The notes under the pieces: generated by a model
The model's input: the letters and a program-made list of their open reading frames with translations, nothing else
The model's database searches: none
What the model was told of the DNA's origin: nothing
Origin: CAIQQQ01 sp040399685
GTDB lineage: Bacteria > Pseudomonadota > Alphaproteobacteria > Acetobacterales > Acetobacteraceae
DNA length: 64,000 nucleotides
NCBI GenBank assembly: GCA_040399685.1
Contig: JBBART010000015.1
Location: 1-64,000 of the forward strand
Direction of reading: 5' to 3'
In this document: one piece after another, positions 1 to 8,097 of the stretch
Position numbering within the stretch: position 1 is the stretch's first letter
Layout of the letters: the number at the start of each line of letters is the position of its first letter
Translations under genes and position numbers: made by a program

Positions 1-50
1 TGGAAACTTTTGGACGCTGTTACCTGGAAACTTTTCGACGCTGTTTGACA
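1..50. repeat. Tandem repeat resembling the terminus of an IS21-family element
   Basis: Two 21-bp copies (1-21 and 25-45) differ at one base and are separated by 3 bp, followed by TGACA at 46-50. IS21-family elements carry several such internal repeats at their ends and terminate in CA. The repeated unit (TGGAAA..TT..GACGCTG) resembles IS21-type termini as I remember them. The bulk of the element would lie left of the window. I cannot check this against a reference. Confidence 0.35.
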
Positions 51-461
51 GATCACGACCTGGATTGCGCGAGTGATTCCTTGCTCGGCGCAGAAGGCTG
101 CGTATTCCCGCCCCCATTTCGTTTTCAGCGCGTGGGCCTCGTCCGCGAAGCCGTGCCACCGGCGGCGCTGGCGCCCAAGGAACTCGCGCAGGGCGCCGCA
201 GGTGGCGAGGTCAAGCACGGTGTCACCATGGACGGCGGCGTGAACCTCATCATCGCGGAGACCACCGGCAAGGAGAATTTCGGCCGTACGTTCTGCTTCC
301 GCGCGCCGATGCCTGGTGGCCACGGAACGGGCGGGGTCGCGCCTGCGCCTAGCCCCTGAAAACGCCAGTGGATCGGGGAAGCCACAGCCAAATTTGTTGA
401 CAGCTTGGGGGAGGTTGGAGCGGCGGTCGAAACCTTGTGGGTCCGGCCGCCGAGGGCTCAC
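51..461 (-). pseudogene. Truncated ORF of unknown function, apparently cut by the IS end
   Basis: A minus-strand frame opens at a GTG (461) and stays open into the left edge. Its codons are GC3-rich like real genes. It encodes basic, Arg-rich sequence followed by an acidic/aliphatic stretch (about residues 50-130) ending near a GREYAAFCAEQGITRAI motif just before the 21-bp repeats at 1-50. Beyond position 50 the frame reads only the repeat, which suggests the true C-terminus was lost to an insertion. No family is recognised. The start is uncertain because no clear ribosome binding site precedes the GTG. It may not be a gene. Confidence 0.3.
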
Positions 462-526
462 CTACCGCCCAGAGGAGCGGCGGAATCCTTGAGGTAGTCG
501 CATCGACGGCGCATGCTGGTTCCGTT

Positions 527-574
527 CAACAAAACGCCGGGTCGAGGGCTTGCAGGCCCGATAAAACCCGGCGT
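527..574 (-). terminator. Rho-independent terminator downstream of the integrase
   Basis: Perfect 9-bp inverted repeats at 534-542 and 566-574 enclose a 23-nt loop. Read on the minus strand, the stem is followed by TTTTGTTG. It lies 42 bp beyond the integrase stop codon. Confidence 0.55.
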
Positions 575-615
575 CTCTATCGTCTCGTGTTATGCAGGCA
601 ACGCGCAAGCGATAG

Positions 616-1884
616 CTACGCTGCCGCCGCGATTTCTGTTGGTTCGTCTGGGTCTTCAAGCTTGCGCCTCATTTCAGAGCTGATGGCATTAACGTAGCGC
701 AGCAGGGCTGAATCAGATTTGTGACCGGACTGCCGTTTCATTTCTGCAATGGTAAAACCGCGAGCCGCGAGCCTTGAAAGCGCTTCGTGACGAATGTCAT
801 GAAGATGGAGGTCGATAATACCCGCGCGCTTTATTGCGCTGTCCCAGCGCCACGCCACGGCATCAGCATTCAAGTTGAACACCTTCGTCATGGGTGGCGG
901 GCTCTCAATTGCGGCCATACGCTTCTGCAACGCGGCGTCTGCTCGGCGTGTCAGCAGCACTCGGCGGGGTGCCTTATTCTTGGAGGTGGGGCGCCTGCAT
1001 TCCGGCCCGTCCTCAGAGTGGACACACTGGCTGACTCTGATATCAAGGATTTCGGATCGGCGCATTCCGGTTGCCAGCGCGACCGCAAAGAAAGCCAGCA
1101 TCTGCTCGCCGTCCGGCCCGGCGGACAGCTCCTGAACGATAAGGTCTTCCTCTCGGAGAGATTTTCCTTCTCGGCGAATTGTCCCAAGGCGCCGGTCGCG
1201 GCCGTCGGGCATTTTAGGCAGCGGAATAGCCGCTGCCGGGTTGATGAGTCCTGTAAGTCCCCACCCCCAAAGCTCATCATACTTTTCATCTGCCGGGGTA
1301 GCGGCAAGGGCGTAAAGTGCTGAAATGCGGGAAAGGTCATTCCGGACCGTTGACGCCGCGCAGTCCTCGCCTTTTGCCTTACCCTTCGTCTTTTTCCGGG
1401 TTTTCATCCAAGCAATAACATCCGCTCGGTTTAAGATCGTCAATCGCTTGTCTGCGAGGCGAACGACCTTGCCGTCGGGGTAGATGACCTCGCACGCCTT
1501 CCACATCTCAATGCGGGCACGTTCCTGCCGCCAGCCCTTTCGGTGTTCGGTCACGTGCCGGTCATAATGGTCGAGCGCCTGGCGCAAGGTCCAATCCGAA
1601 CGTGGATTCAGATCGGCGTCGATCTCCGCCTGCGTGGGTGGCTTGGGAACGAGTTCGTCGCCTGGCTTCAAAGTTCGGCGCCGACCGCGAAGAACCCACT
1701 CCTCCCGATTGAACGGGAGGCGCCTAGCATGAGCGTCTTCAATTGCCCGCTCGCAACCTTCGGCCCACCTCTTTGCCATATCTTTGATGTCAAAGGTTGC
1801 GGACACGGTGACGTCACCACGCCGCACAGTTGCTGTGTAACGAAAGCCGCCCTTACGCTTCCGCTTCTGAAAACTCGTCGCCAT
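616..1884 (-). CDS. Tyrosine-type site-specific integrase
   Basis: This is a phage/island integrase of the tyrosine recombinase family, catalysing integration and excision at the adjacent tRNA-Thr site. The 422-residue product has an N-terminal arm-binding region, a core-binding helical region (around 120-210) and a catalytic C-terminal half. Visible active-site motifs are ATGMRRSEIL (first Arg), LHDIRHEAL (His-x-x-Arg), SGHKS (second His) and LLRYVN (nucleophilic Tyr near the C-terminus). I chose the ATG at 1884 because GGAGG lies 4-5 bp upstream. A longer version from a TTG at 1905 is open but has no ribosome binding site. All catalytic residues are present, so the enzyme looks intact. Confidence 0.9.
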   Translation of the reverse strand: MATSFQKRKRKGGFRYTATVRRGDVTVSATFDIKDMAKRWAEGCERAIEDAHARRLPFNREEWVLRGRRRTLKPGDELVPKPPTQAEIDADLNPRSDWTLRQALDHYDRHVTEHRKGWRQERARIEMWKACEVIYPDGKVVRLADKRLTILNRADVIAWMKTRKKTKGKAKGEDCAASTVRNDLSRISALYALAATPADEKYDELWGWGLTGLINPAAAIPLPKMPDGRDRRLGTIRREGKSLREEDLIVQELSAGPDGEQMLAFFAVALATGMRRSEILDIRVSQCVHSEDGPECRRPTSKNKAPRRVLLTRRADAALQKRMAAIESPPPMTKVFNLNADAVAWRWDSAIKRAGIIDLHLHDIRHEALSRLAARGFTIAEMKRQSGHKSDSALLRYVNAISSEMRRKLEDPDEPTEIAAAA

Positions 1885-1960
1885 CCGCCCTCCGCCTGCA
1901 ACCAACGTGCAACCAAAGGAAATCTATGTCGAATCCTTGGCGGAAAACAGGGAATCTTTT

Positions 1961-2010
1961 CCGGTTTTGTAAACCGAAGGTCGCGGGTTCAAATCCTGCA
2001 CCCGGCACCA
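1961..2010 (+). other. tRNA-Thr(TGT) 3' fragment, probable attachment site
   Basis: The sequence folds as the 3' part of a tRNA: anticodon arm with 7-nt loop TTTGTAA (anticodon TGT, Thr), variable loop AGGTC, a complete T arm with the TTCAAAT loop, the 3' acceptor strand ACCCGGC, discriminator A and encoded CCA at 2008-2010. The first anticodon-stem pair (1961/1977) is mismatched. No D arm or matching 5' acceptor strand precedes it, so it is not a functional tRNA gene. It is what remains when an element integrates into a tRNA 3' end. Confidence 0.7.
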
Positions 2011-2187
2011 GGGCGCAAGCGCGCCTACCTTGTTCGACGGACTGGGCGATTCAGGTTCTATCGGAATCTCTGTCATTCGCACACATTTGTATTTTTTTAC
2101 GGCGGACATTCGTTAACAAATTAATTAATACCGTTGCAAATCACACCTCCACATGGGAGAAGTTTGTTAACCTTTGGAGAGTGTGAG

Positions 2188-2835
2188 ATGCGCAACGCAG
2201 TGATTGGTGGGGTTTTTTCGGTTCTTCTGATGTCGACAGTCGCACATGCTACGGCGACCGATATCGCGCTCAACAAGACGATCGTGGCTGTAAGCAGCGA
2301 ATTTTCGTCGGATTATTCAGCGGCTTATGCCGTTGACGGCTTTAAGGGCGACACCACCAACGCTGGCGTGTATCCCTATTGGCTGACGGCCAATGGCGTG
2401 ACCACGGGCTGGGTGACGATCGACCTTGGCGCTGTCTACAATATCACCAGCTTCCTGGTGTCCGACACGCATAACGGCAGCTATGTCGACCGCGGGACGA
2501 ACGCGTTCTCGATCGGCGTTGGGTCCACCGCAGCAGAAAGCCAGAGCAACGTTACGGCGAGCAGCAGCTTCTCGTTGTCCGACTGGCAGAACCTGACTGA
2601 CAAAACCGTCACCGCCAGCGCGACGGGCGAGTTCGTGACGTTCAACATCCTGAGCGCCTACGGCAACGGCTTGAACGACCCGAATGGTCCTTACGACACC
2701 GCGAACGGCGGCGGACTCGGCGAACTGGCAGTGTTCGGCACCCTCGCCGCCGTTCCTGCACCTGAGCCGATGACGATGGCACTGCTCGGCACGGGGCTTC
2801 TCGGTCTTATTGCAGCGCGCCGCCGCAGCGTCTGA
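2188..2835 (+). CDS. Exported PEP-CTERM protein with a discoidin-like domain
   Basis: Predicted secreted or surface protein of 215 residues. Residues 1-20 form a signal peptide (Met-Arg, hydrophobic core, AHA cleavage region). The middle is Ser/Thr/Gly/Asn-rich beta sequence that reads like an F5/8 type C (discoidin) galactose-binding fold (ALNKT...DGF...GWVTIDLGAVYNI). The C-terminus carries VPAPEP, a hydrophobic helix and a final RRR cluster, which is the PEP-CTERM sorting signal processed by exosortase in exopolysaccharide-producing bacteria. No exosortase is seen in the window. I chose the ATG at 2188 because GGAGA lies 7 bp upstream. The gene sits just outside the tRNA attachment site and is followed by a strong terminator. 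Confidence 0.75.
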   Translation: MRNAVIGGVFSVLLMSTVAHATATDIALNKTIVAVSSEFSSDYSAAYAVDGFKGDTTNAGVYPYWLTANGVTTGWVTIDLGAVYNITSFLVSDTHNGSYVDRGTNAFSIGVGSTAAESQSNVTASSSFSLSDWQNLTDKTVTASATGEFVTFNILSAYGNGLNDPNGPYDTANGGGLGELAVFGTLAAVPAPEPMTMALLGTGLLGLIAARRRSV

Positions 2836-2858
2836 TCGTCCGCCTCACTATTAAGTTG

Positions 2859-2900
2859 AAAATGGCTGGAAAGATAAAACATCTTTCCAGCCATTTTTTT
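2859..2900 (+). terminator. Rho-independent terminator after the PEP-CTERM gene
   Basis: A 17-bp perfect stem (2859-2875 with 2881-2897), a 5-nt loop and a T run. It starts 24 bp after the stop codon. Because the stem begins with an A run, it may also work on the other strand. Confidence 0.85.
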
Positions 2901-2996
2901 GATCTTTTTTGATCGATCGGATGATCCGCCTGCCGTAAAAGACGGAATTGATATCGCACCCTGCACACAAACATCCCATAAAGTGTTATGATCTAA

Positions 2997-3707
2997 ATGA
3001 TGTCTGTTTCTGGAAAAATTATCCGTTCCGCCTATCGGGAACAGCCGATCAGCTTTTTTGTGACCGACGAGAACGACGTTATCCAAAGCTATCATTCCCA
3101 CGGCCTGTTCTATGAGCCAGAAGAACTCGCCATCATTGAGCGGCACTTCCCAAAAGGCGGCGTGTTTTTGGATGTCGGATCTAACGTCGGCAACCATGCG
3201 ATATTTGCGAGCAAATTCCTCTACCCATCGCAGGTGATTGTCATCGAGCCGAACCCACGCGCGATTGACGTGTTGATGGCCAATATCGATCTCAATGCCA
3301 TGCGCCGGACAGTCGATACGTCCTTGATTGGAATCGGCCTGTCGAACACCAACGGATGGGCCACGGCCAACGGCCCCGAAGGCAATCTCGGGGCAACACA
3401 TCTGTCCGCAAGTGAAGACCAAACCGAGATTCGCCTTGCACGCGGCGACGATATGATTGGCGGCCGCAAGATCGACTTCATCAAGATCGATGTGGAAGGA
3501 ATGGAAATTCTGACCCTGGAAGGACTGCGCCAAACAATCGCAGCCCAGCGCCCAATCATGTTCGTGGAAGTTGACAATTACAATCACGACGCGTTCATGC
3601 AATTTGTCGTCGATTCAGCCTATACGATACACGAGCGCTTCCGCCGTTATGAGGTGAACGAAAATTTCCTGATTATACCCGCTGAGCGATCCGGCCGGTC
3701 CGCCTAG
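2997..3707 (+). CDS. FkbM-family SAM-dependent methyltransferase
   Basis: A 236-residue FkbM-type methyltransferase that would transfer a methyl group from SAM, in this family often onto sugar or polysaccharide hydroxyls. The SAM-binding glycine motif FLDVGSNVGNHAIFASK lies around residue 58, the acidic ribose-binding VIEPNP follows, and IDFIKIDVEGME (about 160-172) is the family signature. Tandem ATG codons at 2997 and 3000 could both start the protein. It stands alone between a terminator and the sdh promoter, so the substrate cannot be inferred from neighbours, although the window also holds glycan genes at 42-46 kb. Confidence 0.8.
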   Translation: MMSVSGKIIRSAYREQPISFFVTDENDVIQSYHSHGLFYEPEELAIIERHFPKGGVFLDVGSNVGNHAIFASKFLYPSQVIVIEPNPRAIDVLMANIDLNAMRRTVDTSLIGIGLSNTNGWATANGPEGNLGATHLSASEDQTEIRLARGDDMIGGRKIDFIKIDVEGMEILTLEGLRQTIAAQRPIMFVEVDNYNHDAFMQFVVDSAYTIHERFRRYEVNENFLIIPAERSGRSA

Positions 3708-3891
3708 GCGATACATTGAAGTCCAGCCGGACGCTTCTCCAGGGCAAAGCAACGGCCACCGGCCGGCTTTGCATGCCAGAGTGGCGAGGGCCTCACCCCA
3801 GGGCAGCACACCCGCCAAACAGGCTGTATACCTCGCCATATTCTGGTTTTTGATCAGGTCCCGTCCCATCGCCGTTTATGTTGCAGTCGCG

Positions 3892-3920
3892 TTGACCAGC
3901 CTATCAGGTAGGGCTATGCA
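3892..3920 (+). promoter_or_regulatory. Candidate sigma70-type promoter for sdhCDAB
   Basis: TTGACC (3892-3897), a 17-bp spacer and TATGCA (3915-3920) lie 33 bp upstream of the sdhC ATG at 3954. The rest of the 245-bp gap between the methyltransferase and sdhC shows no gene. Confidence 0.45.
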
Positions 3921-3953
3921 CGGTCACGTTTCGTATATGGAGTGGCACCGCGA

Positions 3954-4385
3954 ATGACCGACATACGAGAAGCGCTGTTCGTCGGGCGCACCACCGATGG
4001 CCGAACGGTACGTCGTCCGTTGTCGCCGCATTTGCAGGTTTATAAACCGCAGATCACCTCGGCCCTATCCATTTTCCACCGCATCACCGGCTGCGCCCTC
4101 TCGGCAGGCACGTTGCTGCTCGTGTGGTGGCTGGTCGCGGCGGCCACGTCCGGCTCGGCGTTTGCCACGGTGTCGGGCGTCATCCACACCTGGGTCGGCC
4201 ATGTGGTGCTATTCGGATGGACCGCGTCGCTTTGGTATCATTTCTCCGCCGGCATCCGCCATCTGTTCTGGGATGCGGGTTATGGTTTCGAGCTGCCGCA
4301 GGTGCATGCCAGCGGTCGCCTCGTGCTGATCGCAACCGGCGTGTTGACCCTGTTGACCTGGGTTATCGGCCTGGCGGTCGCATAG
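3954..4385 (+). CDS. sdhC: Succinate dehydrogenase cytochrome b556 subunit
   Basis: Membrane anchor subunit of complex II, which with SdhD binds heme b and ubiquinone. The 143-residue product carries RPLSPHLQVYKPQITSALSI and an HRITG motif near the N-terminus, which are SdhC signatures, and three hydrophobic helices with a heme-type His in the second/third region (WYHFSAGIRHLFWD). I chose the ATG at 3954 over a GTG at 3942; a GGAG lies 11 bp upstream. It is first in the sdhCDAB operon, 11 bp before sdhD. Confidence 0.93.
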   Translation: MTDIREALFVGRTTDGRTVRRPLSPHLQVYKPQITSALSIFHRITGCALSAGTLLLVWWLVAAATSGSAFATVSGVIHTWVGHVVLFGWTASLWYHFSAGIRHLFWDAGYGFELPQVHASGRLVLIATGVLTLLTWVIGLAVA

Positions 4386-4396
4386 GGAGAATGAAG

Positions 4397-4798
4397 ATGA
4401 CAAGTACCCCAACCCAGAAGATCATGCGCTCCGGCCTCGGTCGCGCCCGCGGGCTTGGTTCGGCGAAGTCCGGCACCGCGCATTGGTGGGCCGAGCGCGT
4501 CACCTCCGTGGCGCTCGTGCCGCTGACATTGTGGTTCATCCTGATGATGTTCCGCCTGGTCGCGGCCCCGCGCTCGGCTGTTGTGGCCTGGGCGTCCAAC
4601 CCGATCAACGCAACGTTGCTGCTCGCGCTCGTCGCGATCACATTTCACCACATGGCGCTGGGGTTGCAGGTCGTGATGGAGGACTACATTCATAGTGAGA
4701 AGGCTCGCTTGGGTTCGATCCTTGTCATGAAGGGCGTGACCGCATTGCTCGCGATCGCCTCTGTCGTGGCGGTTCTGAAGCTCGCGTTGGCCGGCTGA
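4397..4798 (+). CDS. sdhD: Succinate dehydrogenase membrane anchor subunit
   Basis: Second membrane anchor of complex II (133 residues). The protein has a basic N-terminus, RARGLGSAKSGTAHWWAERVT, which is typical of alphaproteobacterial SdhD, then three transmembrane helices with the heme-ligand-type His in ITFHHMALGLQVVMEDYIHSE. Two nearby ATGs exist (4391 and 4397); GGGAGA at 4385-4390 is correctly spaced only for 4397. It lies between sdhC and sdhA. Confidence 0.93.
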   Translation: MTSTPTQKIMRSGLGRARGLGSAKSGTAHWWAERVTSVALVPLTLWFILMMFRLVAAPRSAVVAWASNPINATLLLALVAITFHHMALGLQVVMEDYIHSEKARLGSILVMKGVTALLAIASVVAVLKLALAG

Positions 4799-4823
4799 AA
4801 CCTAGAAGACGGATAAAATCCCC

Positions 4824-6635
4824 ATGAACGCCATCACGAAGCCATCGATCGGTGCCTATAACGTCATCGATCACACCTATGACGTGATTGTGGTAGGCGC
4901 CGGCGGCGCCGGCCTGCGCGCCACGCTGGGCATGGGGGCCGCCGGCCTCAAAACCGCCTGCATCACCAAAGTGTTCCCCACCCGCAGCCACACCGTGGCG
5001 GCACAGGGCGGCATCGGCGCCTCGCTCGGCAACATGGGCGAGGACAACTGGCGCTGGCACATGTACGACACCGTGAAGGGGTCGGACTGGCTGGGCGACC
5101 AGGACGCGATTGAATATATGTGCCGCGAGGCGGCTCCCTCGATCTACGAGCTTGAGCATTTCGGTGTGCCGTTCAGCCGCACCGAGGATGGCCGCATCTA
5201 TCAGCGCCCCTTCGGCGGCCACATGCAGGATTACGGCAAGACCCCGGCGATGCGCGCCTGCGCCGCTGCTGACCGCACCGGCCATGCCATTCTGCACACG
5301 CTATATCAGCAGAGCCTGAAGCACGAAGTTGAGTTCTTCGTGGAATACTTCGCGCTCGACCTGATCATGGACGAGGAAGGCGCCTGCAAGGGCGTGATGG
5401 CCTGGTGCCTCGAAGACGGCTCCATCCATCGCTTCCGCGCCCAGCAGGTTGTGTTGGCGACCGGCGGTTATGGCCGCGCCTATCTGTCCTGCACCTCGGC
5501 TCACACCTGCACCGGCGACGGCGGCGGCATGGTTCTGCGCGCCGGCCTGCCGACGCAGGACATGGAATTCGTGCAGTTCCACCCCACCGGCATCTTCCCC
5601 GCCGGCTGCCTCATCACCGAGGGCGCCCGCGGCGAGGGCGGATATCTGACCAACTCCGAGGGCGAGCGCTTCATGGAGCGCTATGCGCCGACCGCGAAGG
5701 ATCTTGCCTCGCGTGACGTGGTCAGCCGTTCGATGACGATGGAAATCAACGAAGGCCGTGGCGTGGGTCCGAACAAGGATCACATCCTGCTGCATCTGGA
5801 ACATCTCGGCGCTGACCTGCTGCATGAGCGCCTGCCAGGCATTTCCGAGACGGCGAAGGTGTTCGCCGGCGTGGACGTGACCAAGGAAGCCATCCCGGTG
5901 CTGCCGACCGTGCATTACAACATGGGCGGCATTCCCACGAACGTTCGCACCGAGGTTCTGCGCCCGACGGCCAGCAACCCGAACGCCATCGTGCCTGGCC
6001 TGATGGCCGTGGGCGAGGCTGCCTGCGTGTCCGTGCATGGCGCCAACCGACTCGGCACCAACTCGCTGCTCGACCTCGTGGTGTTCGGCCGCGCTGCCGC
6101 CCATCGCACCGCCGAGATCATCAAGCCGGGCGCGTCCCAGGCTCCGCTGCCGTCCCGTGCCGGCGAGAATTCGCTGGAGCGCCTGGATCGCACCCGTCAC
6201 GCCAAGGGCTCCACCAAGGTTGCCGAGATGCGTGACACCTTGCAGCGCACGATGCAGGCGCATGCGGCCGTGTTCCGCAACTCCGAGAGCCTGACCCAGG
6301 GCGTCGACAAGATGAAGAAGCTGTGGGGCGGCCTGAGCGACATGCAGGTGACGGATCGCAGCCTGATCTGGAACAGCGACCTGGTTGAGGCGCTGGAGCT
6401 CGACAACCTGATGGGCAACGCCATGACCACGATGGTCTCGGCCGAAGCCCGCAAGGAAAGCCGTGGCGCCCAGGCGCATGACGACTTCCCGGATCGGGAC
6501 GATGCCGAGTGGATGAAGCACAGCCTGTCGTGGTGCGATGACAACGGCAACGTTCGCCTCGGCTATCGCCCGGTGAAGATGGAGACGCTTACCAACGAAG
6601 TCTCCGTGTTCCCGCCCAAGAAGCGCGTCTACTAA
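4824..6635 (+). CDS. sdhA: Succinate dehydrogenase flavoprotein subunit
   Basis: Catalytic subunit of complex II, oxidising succinate to fumarate and passing electrons via FAD to SdhB. The 603 residues match the family length. The FAD-binding glycine motif GAGGAGLRA begins at residue 25. His56 in RSHTVAAQGG is the covalent FAD attachment residue. The substrate-site motifs HPTGI and ITEGARGEGG and the C-terminal SRGAQAHDDFPDRDD are all present. It follows sdhD by 25 bp and precedes sdhB by 12 bp. Confidence 0.97.
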   Translation: MNAITKPSIGAYNVIDHTYDVIVVGAGGAGLRATLGMGAAGLKTACITKVFPTRSHTVAAQGGIGASLGNMGEDNWRWHMYDTVKGSDWLGDQDAIEYMCREAAPSIYELEHFGVPFSRTEDGRIYQRPFGGHMQDYGKTPAMRACAAADRTGHAILHTLYQQSLKHEVEFFVEYFALDLIMDEEGACKGVMAWCLEDGSIHRFRAQQVVLATGGYGRAYLSCTSAHTCTGDGGGMVLRAGLPTQDMEFVQFHPTGIFPAGCLITEGARGEGGYLTNSEGERFMERYAPTAKDLASRDVVSRSMTMEINEGRGVGPNKDHILLHLEHLGADLLHERLPGISETAKVFAGVDVTKEAIPVLPTVHYNMGGIPTNVRTEVLRPTASNPNAIVPGLMAVGEAACVSVHGANRLGTNSLLDLVVFGRAAAHRTAEIIKPGASQAPLPSRAGENSLERLDRTRHAKGSTKVAEMRDTLQRTMQAHAAVFRNSESLTQGVDKMKKLWGGLSDMQVTDRSLIWNSDLVEALELDNLMGNAMTTMVSAEARKESRGAQAHDDFPDRDDAEWMKHSLSWCDDNGNVRLGYRPVKMETLTNEVSVFPPKKRVY

Positions 6636-6647
6636 GGACCCCTGCAG

Positions 6648-7427
6648 ATGGCCGAATTCAAGCTCCCCAAGAACTCCAAGGTTCAGAAGGGCAAGACCTT
6701 CAAGGCTGCGGGCGCCGCCAATCCGAAGATTTTCAGCATCTATCGCTGGGACCCCGATTCAGGGGAAAACCCACGGATGGATAATTTCGAGCTGGATCTC
6801 GACGCCTGCGGCCCGATGGTTCTGGACGCGCTGGTGAAGATCAAGAACGAGGTCGACACCACCCTCACCTTCCGCCGCTCGTGTCGTGAGGGCATTTGCG
6901 GTTCGTGCGCGATGAACATCGACGGCACGAACACGCTGGCGTGCCTGAAGCCGATCGCCGACGTGAAGGGCGATGTCCAGATCAACCCGCTGCCGCATAT
7001 GCCGGTGGTGAAGGATCTGGTGCCCGATCTGTCGCACGCCTACGCGCAGTATCGCTCGATCGAGCCTTGGTTGCAGTCCGACACCCCGGCCCCGCCGGAT
7101 GGCGAGCGCCGCCAGTCGAAAGAAGAGCGTTCGAAGATGGACGGCATGTGGGAGTGCATCCTGTGCTTCTGCTGCACCACCTCGTGCCCCAGCTATTGGT
7201 GGAACAGCGACCGCTATCTCGGCCCGGCCACGCTTCTGGCGGCCTATCGCTGGATTGCCGACAGCCGTGACGAGCGGACCGGCGAGCGTTTGGATGCGTT
7301 GCAGGACCCGTTCAAGCTGTATCGCTGCCACACCATCATGAACTGCACCCAGACCTGCCCCAAGGGCCTGAACCCGGCAAAGGCGATTGCCGAGATCAAG
7401 ACCTTGATGCTCGAACGCCAGTCGTAA
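6648..7427 (+). CDS. sdhB: Succinate dehydrogenase iron-sulfur subunit
   Basis: Electron-transfer subunit of complex II (259 residues). The N-terminal ferredoxin domain has the 2Fe-2S cysteines C79, C84 and C87 in SCREGICGSC. The C-terminal domain carries CILCFCCTTSCPSYWW and CHTIMNCTQTCPKGLNP for the 4Fe-4S and 3Fe-4S clusters. It is the last sdh gene; its stop is one base from the ATG of the phosphatase-like gene that follows. Confidence 0.97.
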   Translation: MAEFKLPKNSKVQKGKTFKAAGAANPKIFSIYRWDPDSGENPRMDNFELDLDACGPMVLDALVKIKNEVDTTLTFRRSCREGICGSCAMNIDGTNTLACLKPIADVKGDVQINPLPHMPVVKDLVPDLSHAYAQYRSIEPWLQSDTPAPPDGERRQSKEERSKMDGMWECILCFCCTTSCPSYWWNSDRYLGPATLLAAYRWIADSRDERTGERLDALQDPFKLYRCHTIMNCTQTCPKGLNPAKAIAEIKTLMLERQS

Positions 7428-7428
7428 C

Positions 7429-8094
7429 ATGGCCTTTCGCGGCGACCTTGCCTCGCCCAAGGGGCGGGCCGCCGCGTGGTTCGACAGCCTGTTCGTCGAC
7501 CATGCGGTGCTCAGACTGCTCTGGGACAACGTGGCCGAAGTGGTTCCGGGCAAGCTGTATCGCTGCAATCATCCCTCACCGGGCAGACTTGCGCGGCTCA
7601 CGCGCAAACTTGGGCTGGTCACGCTCGTCAATCTGCGCGGCCATCGCAAATGCGGCAGCGACGCGCTGTCACGCGATGCCGCATCCCAGCTTGGGCTCGT
7701 GCATATCGATATGGCGTTCGAAAGCCGGGGCGCGCCGCACCGCGAGCGGATTCTGCGGTTCGCGGAGATCTACCGCACGCTGAAGACACCGGCGCTGATG
7801 CACTGCAAATCGGGGGCTGACCGTGCGGGACTGGCCTCCGCCTTGGCGATCATGTTCGAGGGTGGCAAGTCGACCGATGCGCTGAATCAGCTTTCGCTGC
7901 GTTTCGGCCATTTCAGCGGCTCCAAGACCGGCATCCTCGATGCGTTCTTCATCCTCTATGGCAAGACAGCCGAGGGGCGCGTGGGTTTCCTGGATTGGGT
8001 GGCCACCGAGTATGACGAGGACGCCTTGCGGGCCAATTTCAAGGCGTATGGCCTGTCCAGCTTCATCAACGACCGCATTCTGGTGCGCGAATAG
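7429..8094 (+). CDS. Tyrosine/dual-specificity phosphatase-family protein
   Basis: A 221-residue protein with the cysteine phosphatase P-loop HCKSGADRAG (Cys126, Arg132; the CX5R signature) and the upstream strand LVTLVNLRG typical of DSP/PTP-like folds. Such enzymes form a phospho-cysteine intermediate; substrates may be phosphotyrosine, phosphoinositides or other phosphates. The general-acid Asp is not obvious; D94 in HIDMAF is a candidate. It begins one base after sdhB, so it is probably co-transcribed and translationally linked with succinate dehydrogenase. The next gene (2OG oxygenase) is convergent and ends 3 bp away. The substrate is unknown. Confidence 0.75.
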   Translation: MAFRGDLASPKGRAAAWFDSLFVDHAVLRLLWDNVAEVVPGKLYRCNHPSPGRLARLTRKLGLVTLVNLRGHRKCGSDALSRDAASQLGLVHIDMAFESRGAPHRERILRFAEIYRTLKTPALMHCKSGADRAGLASALAIMFEGGKSTDALNQLSLRFGHFSGSKTGILDAFFILYGKTAEGRVGFLDWVATEYDEDALRANFKAYGLSSFINDRILVRE

Positions 8095-8097
8095 CGC

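Larger units (their letters stand above)
1..2010. mobile_element. Right end of an integrated element (genomic island or prophage)
   Basis: The stretch ends at a tRNA-Thr 3' fragment (1961-2010) that has no matching 5' half. A tyrosine integrase gene begins about 80 bp inside that boundary and reads away from it, which is the usual arrangement for tRNA-targeted islands. In such insertions the intact tRNA lies at the other junction, here to the left of the window. Core metabolic genes begin shortly to the right. The element boundary is inferred from this layout; the left end and cargo are not visible. Confidence 0.55.
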
